Origin: Dickeya oryzae
GTDB lineage: Bacteria; Pseudomonadota; Gammaproteobacteria; Enterobacterales; Enterobacteriaceae
Assembly (NCBI RefSeq): GCF_009372235.1
Contig: NZ_SULL01000014.1
Coordinates: 186,001-250,000, forward strand
DNA: 64,000 bases
Direction of reading: 5' to 3'
Shown here: piece by piece, positions 10,390 to 20,301 of the stretch
Layout of the letters: each line of letters starts with the position of its first letter
Position numbering within the stretch: the first letter of the stretch is position 1
Position numbers and translations under genes: made by a program
Notes under the pieces: generated by a model
Seen by the model: the letters and a program-made list of their open reading frames with translations, nothing else
Databases searched by the model: none
What the model was told of the DNA's origin: nothing

Positions 10390-10419
10390 GGATAGCGCCA
10401 GCCTGAGCTGGCGCTATCC
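10390..10419 (+). other. Perfect hairpin between araH and araC
   Basis: A 13-bp perfect stem (GGATAGCGCCAGC with its complement, loop CTGA) is not followed by a T-run. It may protect or partly terminate the araFGH transcript and set how much message continues into araC. Confidence 0.65.
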
Positions 10420-10453
10420 ATAACGAGACGAAAATCTCTTTTCAGGAGGCCGC

Positions 10454-11407
10454 ATGTATCACCGTATGGCGCATGAGTCCCAGCCTAACCCGTTGCTGCC
10501 CGGTTATGCGTTTAACGCCTATCTGGTGGCGGGACTGACGCCGATTCTGGCTGGTGGACCGCTGGATTTCTTCATTGATCGTCCAGATGGTATGAAGGGA
10601 TACATCATTAACCTGACCATCAAAGGTCAGGGGAAGGTGTTGGATGGCGATGATACGTTTTTCTGTAACCCTGGCGACCTGCTGCTGTTTCCACCCCGGT
10701 CGCGTCATTACTATGGCCGTGCGCCCGGTAGCGACTGTTGGTATCACCGCTGGGTCTATTTTCGTCCTCGTGCCTACTGGGCCGACTGGCTGGAGTGGCA
10801 CAGTAAAGGCTGTGATGTGGGGCGCTTGACGCTCTCCAATCCTGGGCTGTTGCAGGAGTTTGACAAGTTATTCGCCAATATTGAGCAGACCCACCGTTCC
10901 GGGCGGCGTTTTGCTGAGGAACTGGCGATGAACTTGCTAGAACGCCTGTTATTGCGCGCGATGGAGGAAGATCCACAGAGCCCGCAGCGCATTATGGACC
11001 CGCGCGTGATCGAAGCGTGCCAGTTTATTACCGGTAATCTGGCCGGAGAACTGCGCATTGATGAGGTGGCTCGCCATGTTTGTCTGTCGCCGTCGCGGCT
11101 GGCCCATCTGTTTCGTGAACAGGTTGGTGTGAACATCCTGCGCTGGCGCGAAGACCAACGTGTCATCCGTGCCAAGCTGTTGTTACAGACCACACAGGAG
11201 TCGATCGCTGCTGTCGGTCGTGTGGTTGGCTATGACGATCAGCTCTACTTTTCCCGCGTTTTCCGCAAGCGGGTAGGTGTTAGCCCCAGCGATTTCAGGC
11301 GGCGTAACAGCGAAATCCATCATCCGTTGATAGAAAAACCGGTGGAGGTTTCTCCCTGGCGAGGTGAATCGCTCGCTCCGCCTCATCCCTGGGTTGTGAC
11401 GCCGTAG
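10454..11407 (+). CDS. araC: Arabinose operon regulator AraC
   Basis: The 317-residue protein has the AraC layout: an N-terminal arm and cupin-type arabinose-binding domain ([19 protein letters not shown], then [15 protein letters not shown] and [14 protein letters not shown]), followed by two helix-turn-helix motifs near residues 195-290 ([20 protein letters not shown] and [20 protein letters not shown]). AraC activates ara promoters with arabinose and represses by looping without it. A strong AGGAGG precedes the ATG. It lies downstream of araH in the same orientation; in E. coli araC is divergent from araBAD. The C-terminus is about 25 residues longer than in E. coli, with no obvious extra domain. 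Confidence 0.93.
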   Translation: MYHRMAHESQPNPLLPGYAFNAYLVAGLTPILAGGPLDFFIDRPDGMKGYIINLTIKGQGKVLDGDDTFFCNPGDLLLFPPRSRHYYGRAPGSDCWYHRWVYFRPRAYWADWLEWHSKGCDVGRLTLSNPGLLQEFDKLFANIEQTHRSGRRFAEELAMNLLERLLLRAMEEDPQSPQRIMDPRVIEACQFITGNLAGELRIDEVARHVCLSPSRLAHLFREQVGVNILRWREDQRVIRAKLLLQTTQESIAAVGRVVGYDDQLYFSRVFRKRVGVSPSDFRRRNSEIHHPLIEKPVEVSPWRGESLAPPHPWVVTP

Positions 11408-11674
11408 AGGCCGTAATTGTCGGTCCGCGTACCCCGGCTATGACTGCCACAGGAGGTTATAGCCGGGGTGCTATCATGACAATTATCTCAATACTTTCTC
11501 CGTACTCTCTCAGTTCTATCTCCGTGCTGCCATCTCAGCACTGTCCGATAATTATCGTTTTCCCCGGTGCTATACTAGGCTGTGTTCTGCCAGCGGTGCG
11601 CTGCAGGTGGGACGCCGCCTAATTGCACTAGGACAACGGGCCTTAACTGCAGGCCCGCCAATGAGGGGAAATAT
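11408..11674. other. araC-ydgJ intergenic region with a hairpin
   Basis: An 11-bp perfect stem (ACCCCGGCTAT at 11431-11441 with ATAGCCGGGGT at 11459-11469) lies about 25 bases after araC. It has no T-run and is probably the end of the araC transcript. The rest should hold the promoter of the ydgJ-like gene; I see no other structure. Confidence 0.5.
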
Positions 11675-12724
11675 ATGACGGAGACCATCCGTGTTGGTCT
11701 GTTAGGTTATGGTTATGCCAGTAAGACGTTTCATGCGCCACTGATTGCAGCCACGTCAGGAATGAAGCTGGCGGCAGTATCGAGCCGCGATGCGGGGAAA
11801 GTTCAGGCTGACTGGCCCTCAATGCATGTCGTGGCCGAGCCGCAGGCGCTGTTCAATGATCCCGATATCGACCTGGTTGTTATCCCCACTCCGAATGACA
11901 CCCATTTCCCGCTGGCTCGGCAGGCGTTACTGGCCGGTAAGCATGTGGTGGTGGATAAACCGTTTACCGTGACGCTGTCACAAGCACGTGAGCTGAACCA
12001 ACTGGCAGAACATGCGGGTAAACTCCTTTCTGTATTCCATAACCGGCGCTGGGACAGTGATTTCCTGACATTACAGCAATTGCTAAAAGCAGGTGCGCTG
12101 GGCGATGTGGTGTATATGGAATCGCATTTTGATCGCTATCGTCCGCAAGTGCGTCAACGCTGGCGTGAAGACGGCAGCGAAGGGAGTGGCATTTGGTACG
12201 ATCTGGCACCACATCTGATTGATCAGGTGTTGCAGTTGTTCGGCTTGCCTGTGGCGATTCAGGCGGATATGGCGCAGCTCCGTCCTGGCAGTAAAGCCGC
12301 CGATTACTTCCACGCGACGTTGATTTACCCCCAGCGACGTGTTGTGGTGCACAGTTCTATGCTGTCGGCGGCACCCAGCGCCCGTTACACCGTGCATGGT
12401 ACTCAGGGTAGCTATGTGAAGTTTGGTGTTGACCCGCAGGAAGACCGCTTGAAAGCGGGCGAAAAACCACAAGAACATGATGACTGGGGGCAGGATAACC
12501 ATGACGGTATTCTGACGCTGCACCGTGATGGTGTACTGGCGGACCAACCCGTGCCGACCATCCCTGGGCATTATCAATCTTATTATGCCGGTATTCGTGA
12601 TGCGCTGCGGGGGCGGGGCGACAACCCGGTACCTGTCGGACAGGCGATTAACGTGATGGAGCTGATCGAGCTGGGGTTAACCTCGTACGAACAGAAAAAA
12701 ACGATGACACTGAAGAGCAGTTAG
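11675..12724 (+). CDS. ydgJ: Gfo/Idh/MocA-family NAD(P)-dependent oxidoreductase (YdgJ-like)
   Basis: The 349-residue enzyme starts with a Rossmann fold (IRVGLLGYGYASKTFHAPLI) and has the family signature GKHVVVDKPFTVT near residue 90, containing the catalytic-type lysine of the EKP/DKP motif. The sequence matches E. coli YdgJ throughout (SVFHNRRWDSDFLTL, GIWYDLAPHLIDQ, YDPQE-like region). The substrate is not established, probably a sugar or polyol derivative. The ATG at 11675 follows GAGGGGAAA and aligns with the family start; the frame is open further upstream without support. A terminator follows. In E. coli ydgJ also lies beside add and rsx. Confidence 0.9.
   Translation: MTETIRVGLLGYGYASKTFHAPLIAATSGMKLAAVSSRDAGKVQADWPSMHVVAEPQALFNDPDIDLVVIPTPNDTHFPLARQALLAGKHVVVDKPFTVTLSQARELNQLAEHAGKLLSVFHNRRWDSDFLTLQQLLKAGALGDVVYMESHFDRYRPQVRQRWREDGSEGSGIWYDLAPHLIDQVLQLFGLPVAIQADMAQLRPGSKAADYFHATLIYPQRRVVVHSSMLSAAPSARYTVHGTQGSYVKFGVDPQEDRLKAGEKPQEHDDWGQDNHDGILTLHRDGVLADQPVPTIPGHYQSYYAGIRDALRGRGDNPVPVGQAINVMELIELGLTSYEQKKTMTLKSS
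11969..11981. other. matS site (MatP binding)
   Basis: GTGACGCTGTCAC fits the matS consensus GTGACRNYGTCAC at every position. MatP binds matS to organise the Ter macrodomain. It lies inside the ydgJ-like gene. Confidence 0.8.
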
Positions 12725-12824
12725 CCGGTAACCGTCATGATTTGTGACGTAAATCCCTGAACGCGAGGCGGGTTTCTGTCTTGCATTATGGGTATTTATT
12801 GCTGATAGTGGGGCATTGTTTAAG

Positions 12825-12854
12825 CAGGCGATCTTAGGATCGCCTGTATTTTTT
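12825..12854 (+). terminator. Terminator of the ydgJ-like gene
   Basis: A perfect 9-bp stem (CAGGCGATC with GATCGCCTG, loop TTAG) is followed by TATTTTTTA, a standard intrinsic terminator. Confidence 0.85.
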
Positions 12855-12877
12855 ATGTCTGAGGATGCAAACACACT

Positions 12878-13876
12878 ATGGCATGGTTACAACGCTTGAA
12901 AATTGACAAATTTTTGCTGGTTTTAATTGCGGTCGTTATTACCGCGTCCATTTTCCCGTGTGAGGGCACGGCCAAGGTTTTTTTCGAAAACCTGACCACT
13001 GCCGCCATCGCACTGCTGTTTTTCATGCATGGCGCCAAGCTATCTCGTGATGCGATTACGGCTGGTATGGGCCACTGGCGGCTGCATCTGGTGGTGTTTG
13101 CCAGTACCTTTATTCTGTTCCCATTACTGGGGATTGGCATGGCATTCCTGTCACCACAGGTGTTAACCCCCGGACTGTATCTGGGGTTCCTGTATCTGTG
13201 TGCATTGCCTGCGACGGTGCAATCCGCCATTGCCTTCACTTCGATGGCTCGCGGTAACGTTGCGGCCGCGATTTGCAGCGCCTCAGCATCCAGCATTCTC
13301 GGGGTTTTCCTGTCGCCGATCCTGGTTGGTTTGCTGATGCACACGCAGGGTGGGCAAACTGATACGCTGCATGCGATCGGTTCAATTATCATGCAACTGA
13401 TGGTGCCGTTCGTCATTGGTCATCTGTCCCGTCCGTTGATTGCCCACTGGGTCGATCGTCATCGCAAACTGATCAATATCACTGACCGCTCATCTATTCT
13501 GTTAGTGGTGTACGTGGCATTCAGTGAGGCGGTGGTGCAGGGGATTTGGCACCAGATCAACGGGTGGTCGCTGCTGGCGGTGGTTATCTGTTCGCTGGTG
13601 CTGCTGGGGATTGTGCTGGTTTGTACCACGCTGGCAGCCCGCAAGTTGGGGTTCAATACCCCGGATGAAATCACCATCGTATTCTGTGGTTCTAAGAAGA
13701 GTCTGGCCAATGGTATTCCGATGGCTAACGTACTATTTCCTGCCGCCGCCGTTGGGGCGATGGTGTTGCCGTTGATGATTTTCCACCAGATCCAGTTGAT
13801 GGTGTGTGCGACACTGGCGCAGCGTTATGCAAAGCGAGCCGCATCGCCGGATGAAGAAAAAAAAGCGGGAAAATAA
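12878..13876 (+). CDS. yfeH: Bile acid:sodium symporter family transporter (YfeH-like)
   Basis: This 332-residue integral membrane protein has about nine or ten hydrophobic segments and the BASS-family signatures FENLTTAAIALLFFMHGAKLS (near residue 40), LPATVQSAIAFTSMARGNVAAA (near 110) and ITIVFCGSKKSLANGIPMAN (near 268). It matches E. coli YfeH along its length. Substrate is unknown; relatives carry organic anions with sodium. It follows the terminator of the ydgJ-like gene and starts at an ATG with a GAGG about 12 bases upstream, so it is probably transcribed on its own. The lysine-rich tail (DEEKKAGK) should be cytoplasmic. Confidence 0.9.
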   Translation: MAWLQRLKIDKFLLVLIAVVITASIFPCEGTAKVFFENLTTAAIALLFFMHGAKLSRDAITAGMGHWRLHLVVFASTFILFPLLGIGMAFLSPQVLTPGLYLGFLYLCALPATVQSAIAFTSMARGNVAAAICSASASSILGVFLSPILVGLLMHTQGGQTDTLHAIGSIIMQLMVPFVIGHLSRPLIAHWVDRHRKLINITDRSSILLVVYVAFSEAVVQGIWHQINGWSLLAVVICSLVLLGIVLVCTTLAARKLGFNTPDEITIVFCGSKKSLANGIPMANVLFPAAAVGAMVLPLMIFHQIQLMVCATLAQRYAKRAASPDEEKKAGK

Positions 13877-14035
13877 TACGACAGGGTTAAACCACTTTTC
13901 CTGATGTCGATCGTTTCCTCGCGAAATGGTCAACCGAGAGCACATTGACTATAGTGTTAATCTGCGAGGCTTTTTGAGGCCTCGCAGCAATAGGGATAGA
14001 GAAAGTAATCATTAATTGATAGATGAGGGATAGAC

Positions 14036-14494
14036 ATGTATAAGAAAGTACTGCTCTCGCTGAGTTTCCTCAGTGCCGTTACCGTATCTCAGGCTTATGC
14101 CGCGACAACGGAAACCTGTGTCAAGACTGATGAAAGCGCTATCGCCAGTTTGTTTGATCGCTGGAATGCATCGTTACAGACTGGGGATGCGAAGAAGGTC
14201 AACGCCAATTATGAGACCGACGCAGTGTTATTGCCGACGCTGTCTGGAAAAATACGTACGACAGATGCTGAGCGCATTGACTATTTTGAGCATTTCTTAG
14301 CAAAAAAACCTGTGGGTAAGATTGATAACCGCGTTATCAAGATTGGTTGTAACGAAGCGCTGGATATCGGCAATTACACCTTCACATTTGGTGATAACTC
14401 ACAGGCTAAAGCGCGTTATACCTATACTTATGCTTTCAAAGACGGTAAATGGTTGATCTCCAGTCACCATTCGTCCGTACAACCGAAAGACTAA
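14036..14494 (+). CDS. Secreted SnoaL-like (DUF4440) small protein
   Basis: The 152-residue product has a clear Sec signal peptide (MYKKVLLSLSFLSAVTVSQA, cleavage after AYA). It continues as a single cone-shaped NTF2/SnoaL-type domain: ESAIASLFDRWNASLQTGD, then NANYETDAVLLP, and at the end ARYTYTYAFKDGKWLISSHH. This pattern belongs to the DUF4440 / SgcJ-EcaC group. Two cysteines (near residues 28 and 103) could pair in the periplasm. The role is unknown. An 8-bp hairpin with a TTTTTGAG loop (13963-13986) lies upstream, and two hairpins, the second a strong terminator, follow. It forms a single-gene unit. Confidence 0.8.
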   Translation: MYKKVLLSLSFLSAVTVSQAYAATTETCVKTDESAIASLFDRWNASLQTGDAKKVNANYETDAVLLPTLSGKIRTTDAERIDYFEHFLAKKPVGKIDNRVIKIGCNEALDIGNYTFTFGDNSQAKARYTYTYAFKDGKWLISSHHSSVQPKD

Positions 14495-14512
14495 TTGTGC
14501 CGGGATGGGATG

Positions 14513-14585
14513 CTGTCGATGATATTATCGACAGGTCACCTCCGACATGAAAAAAGCGGATACCTTGTGGTATCCGCTTTTTTTT
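14513..14585 (+). terminator. Double hairpin terminator between the SnoaL-like gene and add
   Basis: The first stem is CTGTCGAT/ATCGACAG at 14513-14534. The second, at 14551-14583, is AAAAAGCGGATACC with its complement, followed by a long T-run. A-rich flanks let it work for the convergent add gene too. Confidence 0.88.
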
Positions 14586-14592
14586 GTCTGAT

Positions 14593-15615
14593 TCAGCTTG
14601 ATTGCGCTTGCCGTTGTTGAGCGCGCTGGCGTAACAGCTGTTTTTCCTGTTCGGAGATAAACGCCATACGCAGGCCGTTTTCTTGTGCCTGTCGGATATC
14701 TTCCGGCAACAGGCCAGCTAAGGGGGCCGCTATCTCGTATTCATGACGAATATCGATCCCTTGCACGGCTGGGTCGTCGGTGTTAATCGTCGCCGGAATA
14801 CCGTGACGCAGGAAATGCACCAGTGGGTGCTCATGCATCGCTTTTACCGTGCTGGTTTGCAGGTTAGAGGTCAGGCAGGATTCAATGCCAATCTGGTGCT
14901 CGGCCATATATTCCATCAGTGTACTGTCGACGATCGCCGTAACACCGTGGCCGATACGCTCAGCACCTAGCTGCTGTATCGCCTGCCAGATACTTTCCGG
15001 ACCGGCAGCTTCGCCTGCATGAGCGGTGATACGCCAGCCCGCATCGCGTGCTCGGGTAAAGTGGGTAGTGAAGAGCTCACCGGGGAAGCCGAGCTCATCG
15101 CCCGCCAGGTCGATGGCAATAATGCCGTCTTTGTGTGCCAGCAATGCGTCAAGTTCTTGCTCGCAGGCGTGGGTACCAAAGGTACGACTCATGATGCCGA
15201 TAAGGCGCACCATCACGGCGTGATCATGGTCGCGACAACCCGCGGTAACACCATCGATTACGGCCTCAACCACGCCTTCCAGCGGTAACTGATGGTTGAG
15301 AGCCATGTAGTAAGGCGAAAAACGTAGCTCGGTGTAATCCAGTCCGGCGCGGATCGCATCTTCCACGTTTTCGTAAGCCACACGACGGCAGGCATCCAGC
15401 GATCCCAGTACGGCCACACCCCAGTCCAGCTTTTGCAGGAAGCTTATCAAATCGGGTTCGTGGTCGATTATCTGTACGTGGGGACGCAGGGACTCGAGGT
15501 CATGGCCGGGCAAATCGATAGTAAACTGGCGGCCTAAGTCAAGGATGGTTTGGGGGCGGATATTACCATCAAGATGGCGATGGATATCCGTCAACGGAAT
15601 GTACGGATCAATCAT
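14593..15615 (-). CDS. add: Adenosine deaminase
   Basis: The 340-residue zinc enzyme deaminates adenosine and deoxyadenosine to inosine forms in purine salvage. All family motifs are present: the HxH zinc ligands in [10 protein letters not shown] (residues 12 and 14), [22 protein letters not shown] near residue 197 (third zinc histidine and catalytic glutamate), RIGHGV, and NTDDPAVQG near 278 (zinc and catalytic aspartates). The length agrees with E. coli Add (333 residues). It is transcribed alone, from a promoter in the 300 bases to its right, toward the shared terminator. Confidence 0.95.
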   Translation of the reverse strand: MIDPYIPLTDIHRHLDGNIRPQTILDLGRQFTIDLPGHDLESLRPHVQIIDHEPDLISFLQKLDWGVAVLGSLDACRRVAYENVEDAIRAGLDYTELRFSPYYMALNHQLPLEGVVEAVIDGVTAGCRDHDHAVMVRLIGIMSRTFGTHACEQELDALLAHKDGIIAIDLAGDELGFPGELFTTHFTRARDAGWRITAHAGEAAGPESIWQAIQQLGAERIGHGVTAIVDSTLMEYMAEHQIGIESCLTSNLQTSTVKAMHEHPLVHFLRHGIPATINTDDPAVQGIDIRHEYEIAAPLAGLLPEDIRQAQENGLRMAFISEQEKQLLRQRAQQRQAQSS

Positions 15616-15898
15616 GTTGTATGTTGTACTCGTTTTTTATTAAAAAAATCCATCAGCAGGCGGTATTCCTTGTGACGCTGGCATTCGCCACCGTACCACA
15701 AGGGACAGAGTCTGATAACTCGGTGTGCAGTATAAGAATAAACCCAGACAATTTACCATTGATTGATAAAAAGAAGTTTATATTTCAATGTTGACATAAT
15801 ACAAATTGAGCATAAGCGATTGATGCCCGCTTGCGTAATCAGTCGCGTAATACGCTGTACGGCAGACTACAACGTGACTTGTGTGTCGTGCGAAAGAA
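15616..15898. other. add promoter region
   Basis: About 280 AT-rich bases lie between the add start and the ydgA terminator. They should hold the add promoter. A string resembling a Ter core (GTATGTTGTACT) overlaps the add start region but lacks the AAC core and is not a Ter site. Confidence 0.45.
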
Positions 15899-15921
15899 AC
15901 CGGCGCCTGAGTGGCGCCGGT
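15899..15921 (-). terminator. Terminator of ydgA
   Basis: A perfect 9-bp GC-rich stem (ACCGGCGCC with GGCGCCGGT, loop TGAGT) lies just after the ydgA stop. On the minus strand it is followed by TTCTTTC. Confidence 0.75.
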
Positions 15922-15927
15922 AAACGA

Positions 15928-17481
15928 TTACGGACTGACTGATGCATCCGGTTGGTTGTCTTCTGGTGCATCATCGCCTTGCTCGGGCACATTTTCCGAC
16001 GGCTGGGTGATGAACGGCGCGATGAACTCAGCCAACGGGATCTTACGTCCGTTGAAGGTCACGGTGCCATCGCTGTACTGCAATGAGCTGGTTATGGTGT
16101 TGTCTTTGGTGACGGTGACCTGGCTCATCTGGCCAATATTGGCCATCAATTGTGTTTGCTGACGCGCCATCTGGTCCAGTTGTTTTTTCTCTTCATCCGT
16201 GGTGGTTTTTGGCGCTATCTGCACCATCAGTTCGGTAAGCATATCCATCGGCACGTTGAGGCGTGCGTCCAGACTTTTAACGGACTGGCGGATAATCGCT
16301 TCTTCGTCAGAGAGATTCGTGGTTGGTGCGGCACTCTTTTGCAGCGGATCGGTTAAATCCAGCGCCAGTGCGAAGGTACTTTCGCCTTTCGCGTTTTTCC
16401 AGCTTAATGGCGCAATCTTGATACTCGGATTACCTTTCAACAATTGCGGCAGATTGTGCAGTACCAGTGCGGCTAACTGCTGGTCGTAAACTTCCGGGGT
16501 CACCTGGTCGATATTTCGCAGCAGTGATTGCAGGTTTTTCTGGTACTCGGTCACGAACTGGCGAGTACCGTTACCATCCAGCCCGGAGAAGGCGAAGTTG
16601 ATGTTCCACGATCCCAGATTTTGATCGCGAAATAGCGCCGACCCCAGCGACAGCGTCATCTGTCCTGCCAGGTTAGTGTCATCTTCCGAGCTGTGATTGA
16701 CCAGCGAGAAATCATTCAATACCAGGTTATCGCCGCTCTGCACATCCAGCGCCAGTTTCTTCAGCGTGATTTTGGCATCGCCGACATTGAGATCGAATTT
16801 ACCTTTGTGGGTGTCACTGTTAAGTGCCAGATCCTGCAACGTCAGTTTTTCATTCTGTCCTTGCAGGTTGGGTTTCTCCATCGTCAGGTTAGCCACATTG
16901 CCGACCACTTTGCCTGCACGCAGATTACCCGCTACATCAACCAACAGTGTTGTACCGCTGAAATTAACCTTCGTGTCCTGGCTCTTAACGTCCAGCGCTT
17001 CCAGCGTGACAGCGGAGTGAGTATCGCCGTTATAGTCAATGCGGCTATCCGCGGTAATGAACGGTTTATTCTTCGTCAGATCAAACAGTGCTTTTACCGA
17101 TTCAGTGTTAGCCAGCTCGCCGTGTACGGCGGCCAATGCTGGTTTCAGGCTAAACTGACTGGCGGTCAGCGGGAAGGGGCCGTGGAAGACTGTAGCGTTA
17201 AACACCACTTCTTCATTGGCGCCTAACAGGCGCTGGCGGGCATCAGTACCGTCAGACTGTAACACCAACGCGAGCTGGCTTTTGAACAGACCGCGATGAT
17301 AATCCCGGTAGGCGACCTTGATACCTGATTGTGGGTATGCGTTTTTCAACTCGTTGTTCAGATTGTCGGTGACGTCCCCAATATGCTGTTCAATCTGCTT
17401 ACCGGTATACCAGGAGGCTCCTCCCCAGGCTACGGCGAGCGCAATAACAACCCCAGCGGCTACAACTGTTTTTTTTGCCAC
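15928..17481 (-). CDS. ydgA: YdgA-family (DUF945) envelope protein
   Basis: The 517-residue protein has an uncleaved N-terminal hydrophobic segment (VVAAGVVIALAVAWGGASWY) and then a long soluble region typical of DUF945: GIKVAYRDYHRGLFKSQLAL near residue 55, a series of beta-rich segments, and near the C-terminus SLQYSDGTVTFNGRKIPLAEF. The acidic, proline-rich tail is low complexity. It is probably anchored in the inner membrane with the bulk in the periplasm; function unknown. The start is GTG at 17481, with AAGGAAA upstream. It follows manA on the same strand with a 56-base gap, the order also seen in E. coli. Confidence 0.88.
   Translation of the reverse strand: MAKKTVVAAGVVIALAVAWGGASWYTGKQIEQHIGDVTDNLNNELKNAYPQSGIKVAYRDYHRGLFKSQLALVLQSDGTDARQRLLGANEEVVFNATVFHGPFPLTASQFSLKPALAAVHGELANTESVKALFDLTKNKPFITADSRIDYNGDTHSAVTLEALDVKSQDTKVNFSGTTLLVDVAGNLRAGKVVGNVANLTMEKPNLQGQNEKLTLQDLALNSDTHKGKFDLNVGDAKITLKKLALDVQSGDNLVLNDFSLVNHSSEDDTNLAGQMTLSLGSALFRDQNLGSWNINFAFSGLDGNGTRQFVTEYQKNLQSLLRNIDQVTPEVYDQQLAALVLHNLPQLLKGNPSIKIAPLSWKNAKGESTFALALDLTDPLQKSAAPTTNLSDEEAIIRQSVKSLDARLNVPMDMLTELMVQIAPKTTTDEEKKQLDQMARQQTQLMANIGQMSQVTVTKDNTITSSLQYSDGTVTFNGRKIPLAEFIAPFITQPSENVPEQGDDAPEDNQPDASVSP
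17171..17178 (+). other. KOPS octamer pointing toward dif
   Basis: GGGAAGGG lies on the plus strand, left of dif, inside ydgA. Confidence 0.5.
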
Positions 17482-17537
17482 GTTATATTTCCTTGTTGAT
17501 TCAATGTGTTGTATTCCTCATCAGGGAATACATGGCG

Positions 17538-18722
17538 TTATACCAGTAAAGGCTGGTTATAAACACGGGCAATCTGGCCTTTCCCCTGGATTTGTACCGG
17601 TGATTCACTGGCGGGGATAAAGCATGATTCACCTGGCAGCAAGCTGACTTGCTGTGCGCCGCGTTCCAACACTGCCTGACCTTCGACACAAAAGATAATA
17701 GCTGCACTTTGCTGACTCAGCATCTGCGGTACATCGGTAAGATAATGCAGTGAAAAGGCAAAGTCATCGACCGGAATAGGAAAACTCAGTTCGTTAGCCG
17801 CTTTTACCGGCGACGTCAGCAAGGTGTCAGCCGGTTTCGACTCAAAGCGGACGTTGGCGAGTAACTCTGGGATATCAATGTACTTGGGTGTCAGACCGGC
17901 GCGCAGAACGTTGTCCGAATTGGCCATCACTTCCAGCGCTACCCCCTGAAGATAGGCATGCGGGGTTTCAGCATACAAAAACATGGCTTCGCCCGGCTGT
18001 AATGTGACGACGTTCAGCAGTAACGGAGAAAACAGACCGCCGTCATCAGGGTAAAACTGCGCAATAAAGCGAATGGTATCCCAGGGTTCACCGTGTCGTT
18101 GGTTCAAAACACGTTGCAGCTCAGCGATAGCGGAGACTTTTTGCTCGCCTTCCATGCTCAACAGACTGGAGAACAAGGTACGGAGCGTTGTGCTATCCGG
18201 GGATGACAAAAATGCGGCGATGGCGGGATGGGCGTTGGCTAGCGGTTGCAACAAATCGGCGATCGCCGTTAGTTCACGAAAGCCATTCATCGCCAGATAA
18301 GGGGTGAGGGCAAAGACTAACTCCGGTTTGTGGTTAGCGTCTTTGTAATTGCGTTGTGGTGAGTCAAGTGCAATACCGGCGGCATTTTCCCGCGCAAACC
18401 CGACTTCGGCCGCAGATTTACTGGGGTGAACCTGAATAGACAACGGTTGTTCGGCACATAATACCTTGAAAAGAAAAGGTAACTCACCAAAACGTTTTGC
18501 CACTGCTGCACCCAAAAAAGCGGACGGGTCCTTATTGATCAGATCACGCAGACTCTGTGCCTGACCCTGCTCATCAAGTAATAGAGAGCTACTTTTCGGG
18601 TGTGCCCCCATCCACAGTTCTGCCATTGGCTGATTGTCTGGGTTTTCAATCCCATACAGTTCGGTTAGCGCGTGTTTACTGCCCCAGGCATAATGCTGCA
18701 CATTGTTGCGCATTTTTTGCAT
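17538..18722 (-). CDS. manA: Mannose-6-phosphate isomerase
   Basis: The 394-residue zinc enzyme interconverts mannose 6-phosphate and fructose 6-phosphate, linking mannose use to glycolysis and supplying mannose for surface polysaccharides. Type I hallmarks are visible: NNVQHYAWGSK at the N-terminus, zinc ligands in LSIQVHPSK near residue 97 and in HKPELVFAL near 133, and ETPHAYLQGVALEVMANSDN near 255. The length matches E. coli ManA (391 residues). It is divergent from fumC. ATG at 18722 follows CAGGA; an ATG nine bases downstream is possible. Confidence 0.95.
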   Translation of the reverse strand: MQKMRNNVQHYAWGSKHALTELYGIENPDNQPMAELWMGAHPKSSSLLLDEQGQAQSLRDLINKDPSAFLGAAVAKRFGELPFLFKVLCAEQPLSIQVHPSKSAAEVGFARENAAGIALDSPQRNYKDANHKPELVFALTPYLAMNGFRELTAIADLLQPLANAHPAIAAFLSSPDSTTLRTLFSSLLSMEGEQKVSAIAELQRVLNQRHGEPWDTIRFIAQFYPDDGGLFSPLLLNVVTLQPGEAMFLYAETPHAYLQGVALEVMANSDNVLRAGLTPKYIDIPELLANVRFESKPADTLLTSPVKAANELSFPIPVDDFAFSLHYLTDVPQMLSQQSAAIIFCVEGQAVLERGAQQVSLLPGESCFIPASESPVQIQGKGQIARVYNQPLLV

Positions 18723-18900
18723 AATATTTTCCTGCTATTAGATAGATTGTTAATTTCCATGGCAATAACGGCGGATAACCATGCCTGTAAAGGCCGTTCC
18801 GTCTTAATGCCCGCTATGCTAATGCTTTATATGCCATGATTCCAGAAGGGTAATAATTCGCAGTCATCTGAAAATGACGTGTTTCGCAAAGGAGAAAACC

Positions 18901-20298
18901 ATGTCAGACACGCGTATTGAGAACGATTCCATGGGGCCGATTGCCGTGCCGGCAACGCATTTGTGGGGGGCTCAGACCCAGCGTTCACTGGAGCACTTTC
19001 GTATTTCGGAAGAAAAAATGCCGGGCGCGCTAATCATGGCGCTGGCACAGACCAAACGTGCCGCAGCGCGCGTCAACATGGATTTGGGATTATTAGCCGA
19101 CAGTAAAGGTGATGCCATTATTCAGGCAGCAGACGAAGTCCTGAATGGTCAGCACGTCGGTGAATTCCCGCTGGCTATCTGGCAGACGGGCTCTGGCACG
19201 CAAACCAACATGAACATGAACGAGGTACTGGCAAATCGGGCCAGCGAATTGTTGGGGGGAGTGCGGGGTAATGACCGGCTGGTACACCCTAATGATGATG
19301 TTAATAAAAGCCAGAGTTCTAACGATGTTTTTCCTACAGCTATGCACGTTGCGGCAGTGACCGTGCTGCGTGAACATCTGATCCCTGAATTGAACGTGCT
19401 ACAACAGACCCTTGCGGATAAGGCGACACAATTTGCCGATATCGTCAAGATTGGCAGAACGCACCTGCAGGATGCGACGCCGCTGACGTTAGGGCAGGAG
19501 ATTTCTGGCTGGGTGGCAATGCTATCGCATAATGTACGCCATATCGAAAATAGTATTCCGCACCTGTGTGAGCTGGCGTTAGGTGGCACGGCTGTCGGCA
19601 CCGGGTTGAATACACACCCTGAATACGCGGTGCGGGTGGCGGCGGAACTGGCGACGCTGACTGGGCATCCCTTTGTGAGTGCGCCGAACAAATTTGAGGC
19701 CCTGGCCACCTGTGATGCGCTGGTGCATGCGCATGGCGCACTGAAAGGTCTGGCGGCGTCATTGATGAAAATTGCGAATGATGTGCGCTGGCTGTCCTCC
19801 GGACCGCGTTGCGGCATTGGCGAGATTGCTATTCCTGAAAATGAACCCGGTAGCTCGATTATGCCGGGTAAAGTTAACCCGACACAGTGTGAAGCGATGA
19901 CCATGCTGTGTTGCCAGGTGATGGGGAATGATGTGGCGGTTAATCTTGGGGGCGCATCCGGTAACTTTGAGCTGAATGTCTTCCGACCGATGGTGATTCA
20001 CAATTTTCTGCAATCCGTTCGGTTATTGGCTGATGGTATGAAGAGCTTTAACGAACATTGCGCGGTGGGCATTGAACCTAACCGCGAGCGGATCAACCAA
20101 TTGCTGAATGAGTCGCTGATGCTGGTGACCGCGCTCAATCCGCATATTGGTTATGACAAGGCCGCTGAAATCGCCAAAAAAGCGCATAAAGAAGGGCTGA
20201 CACTGAAGGCATCAGCCTTGAAACTGGGCTATCTCACCGAGGAACAATTTACGCAATGGGTTCGCCCAGAGGACATGGTCGGCAGCATGAAACCGTGA
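18901..20298 (+). CDS. fumC: Fumarate hydratase class II
   Basis: The 465-residue, iron-independent fumarase interconverts fumarate and malate. The superfamily signature [11 protein letters not shown] lies near residues 316-326. Other conserved stretches are [33 protein letters not shown] and [17 protein letters not shown]. The length agrees with E. coli FumC (467). The ATG at 18901 has AAAGGAG at good spacing; the frame is open upstream to 18874 without support. Its stop lies only three bases from the stop of convergent tus, with no visible terminator between them. Confidence 0.96.
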   Translation: MSDTRIENDSMGPIAVPATHLWGAQTQRSLEHFRISEEKMPGALIMALAQTKRAAARVNMDLGLLADSKGDAIIQAADEVLNGQHVGEFPLAIWQTGSGTQTNMNMNEVLANRASELLGGVRGNDRLVHPNDDVNKSQSSNDVFPTAMHVAAVTVLREHLIPELNVLQQTLADKATQFADIVKIGRTHLQDATPLTLGQEISGWVAMLSHNVRHIENSIPHLCELALGGTAVGTGLNTHPEYAVRVAAELATLTGHPFVSAPNKFEALATCDALVHAHGALKGLAASLMKIANDVRWLSSGPRCGIGEIAIPENEPGSSIMPGKVNPTQCEAMTMLCCQVMGNDVAVNLGGASGNFELNVFRPMVIHNFLQSVRLLADGMKSFNEHCAVGIEPNRERINQLLNESLMLVTALNPHIGYDKAAEIAKKAHKEGLTLKASALKLGYLTEEQFTQWVRPEDMVGSMKP

Positions 20299-20301
20299 TA
20301 C

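Noticed and set aside
15611-15637. Ter-like string (GTATGTTGTACT) at the add start
   Set aside because: It lacks the GTAAC core that Tus needs and reads GTACT instead; part of it is add start-codon sequence.
19149-19904. 251-codon minus-strand frame opposite fumC
   Set aside because: Shadow of fumC; the translation resembles no family.
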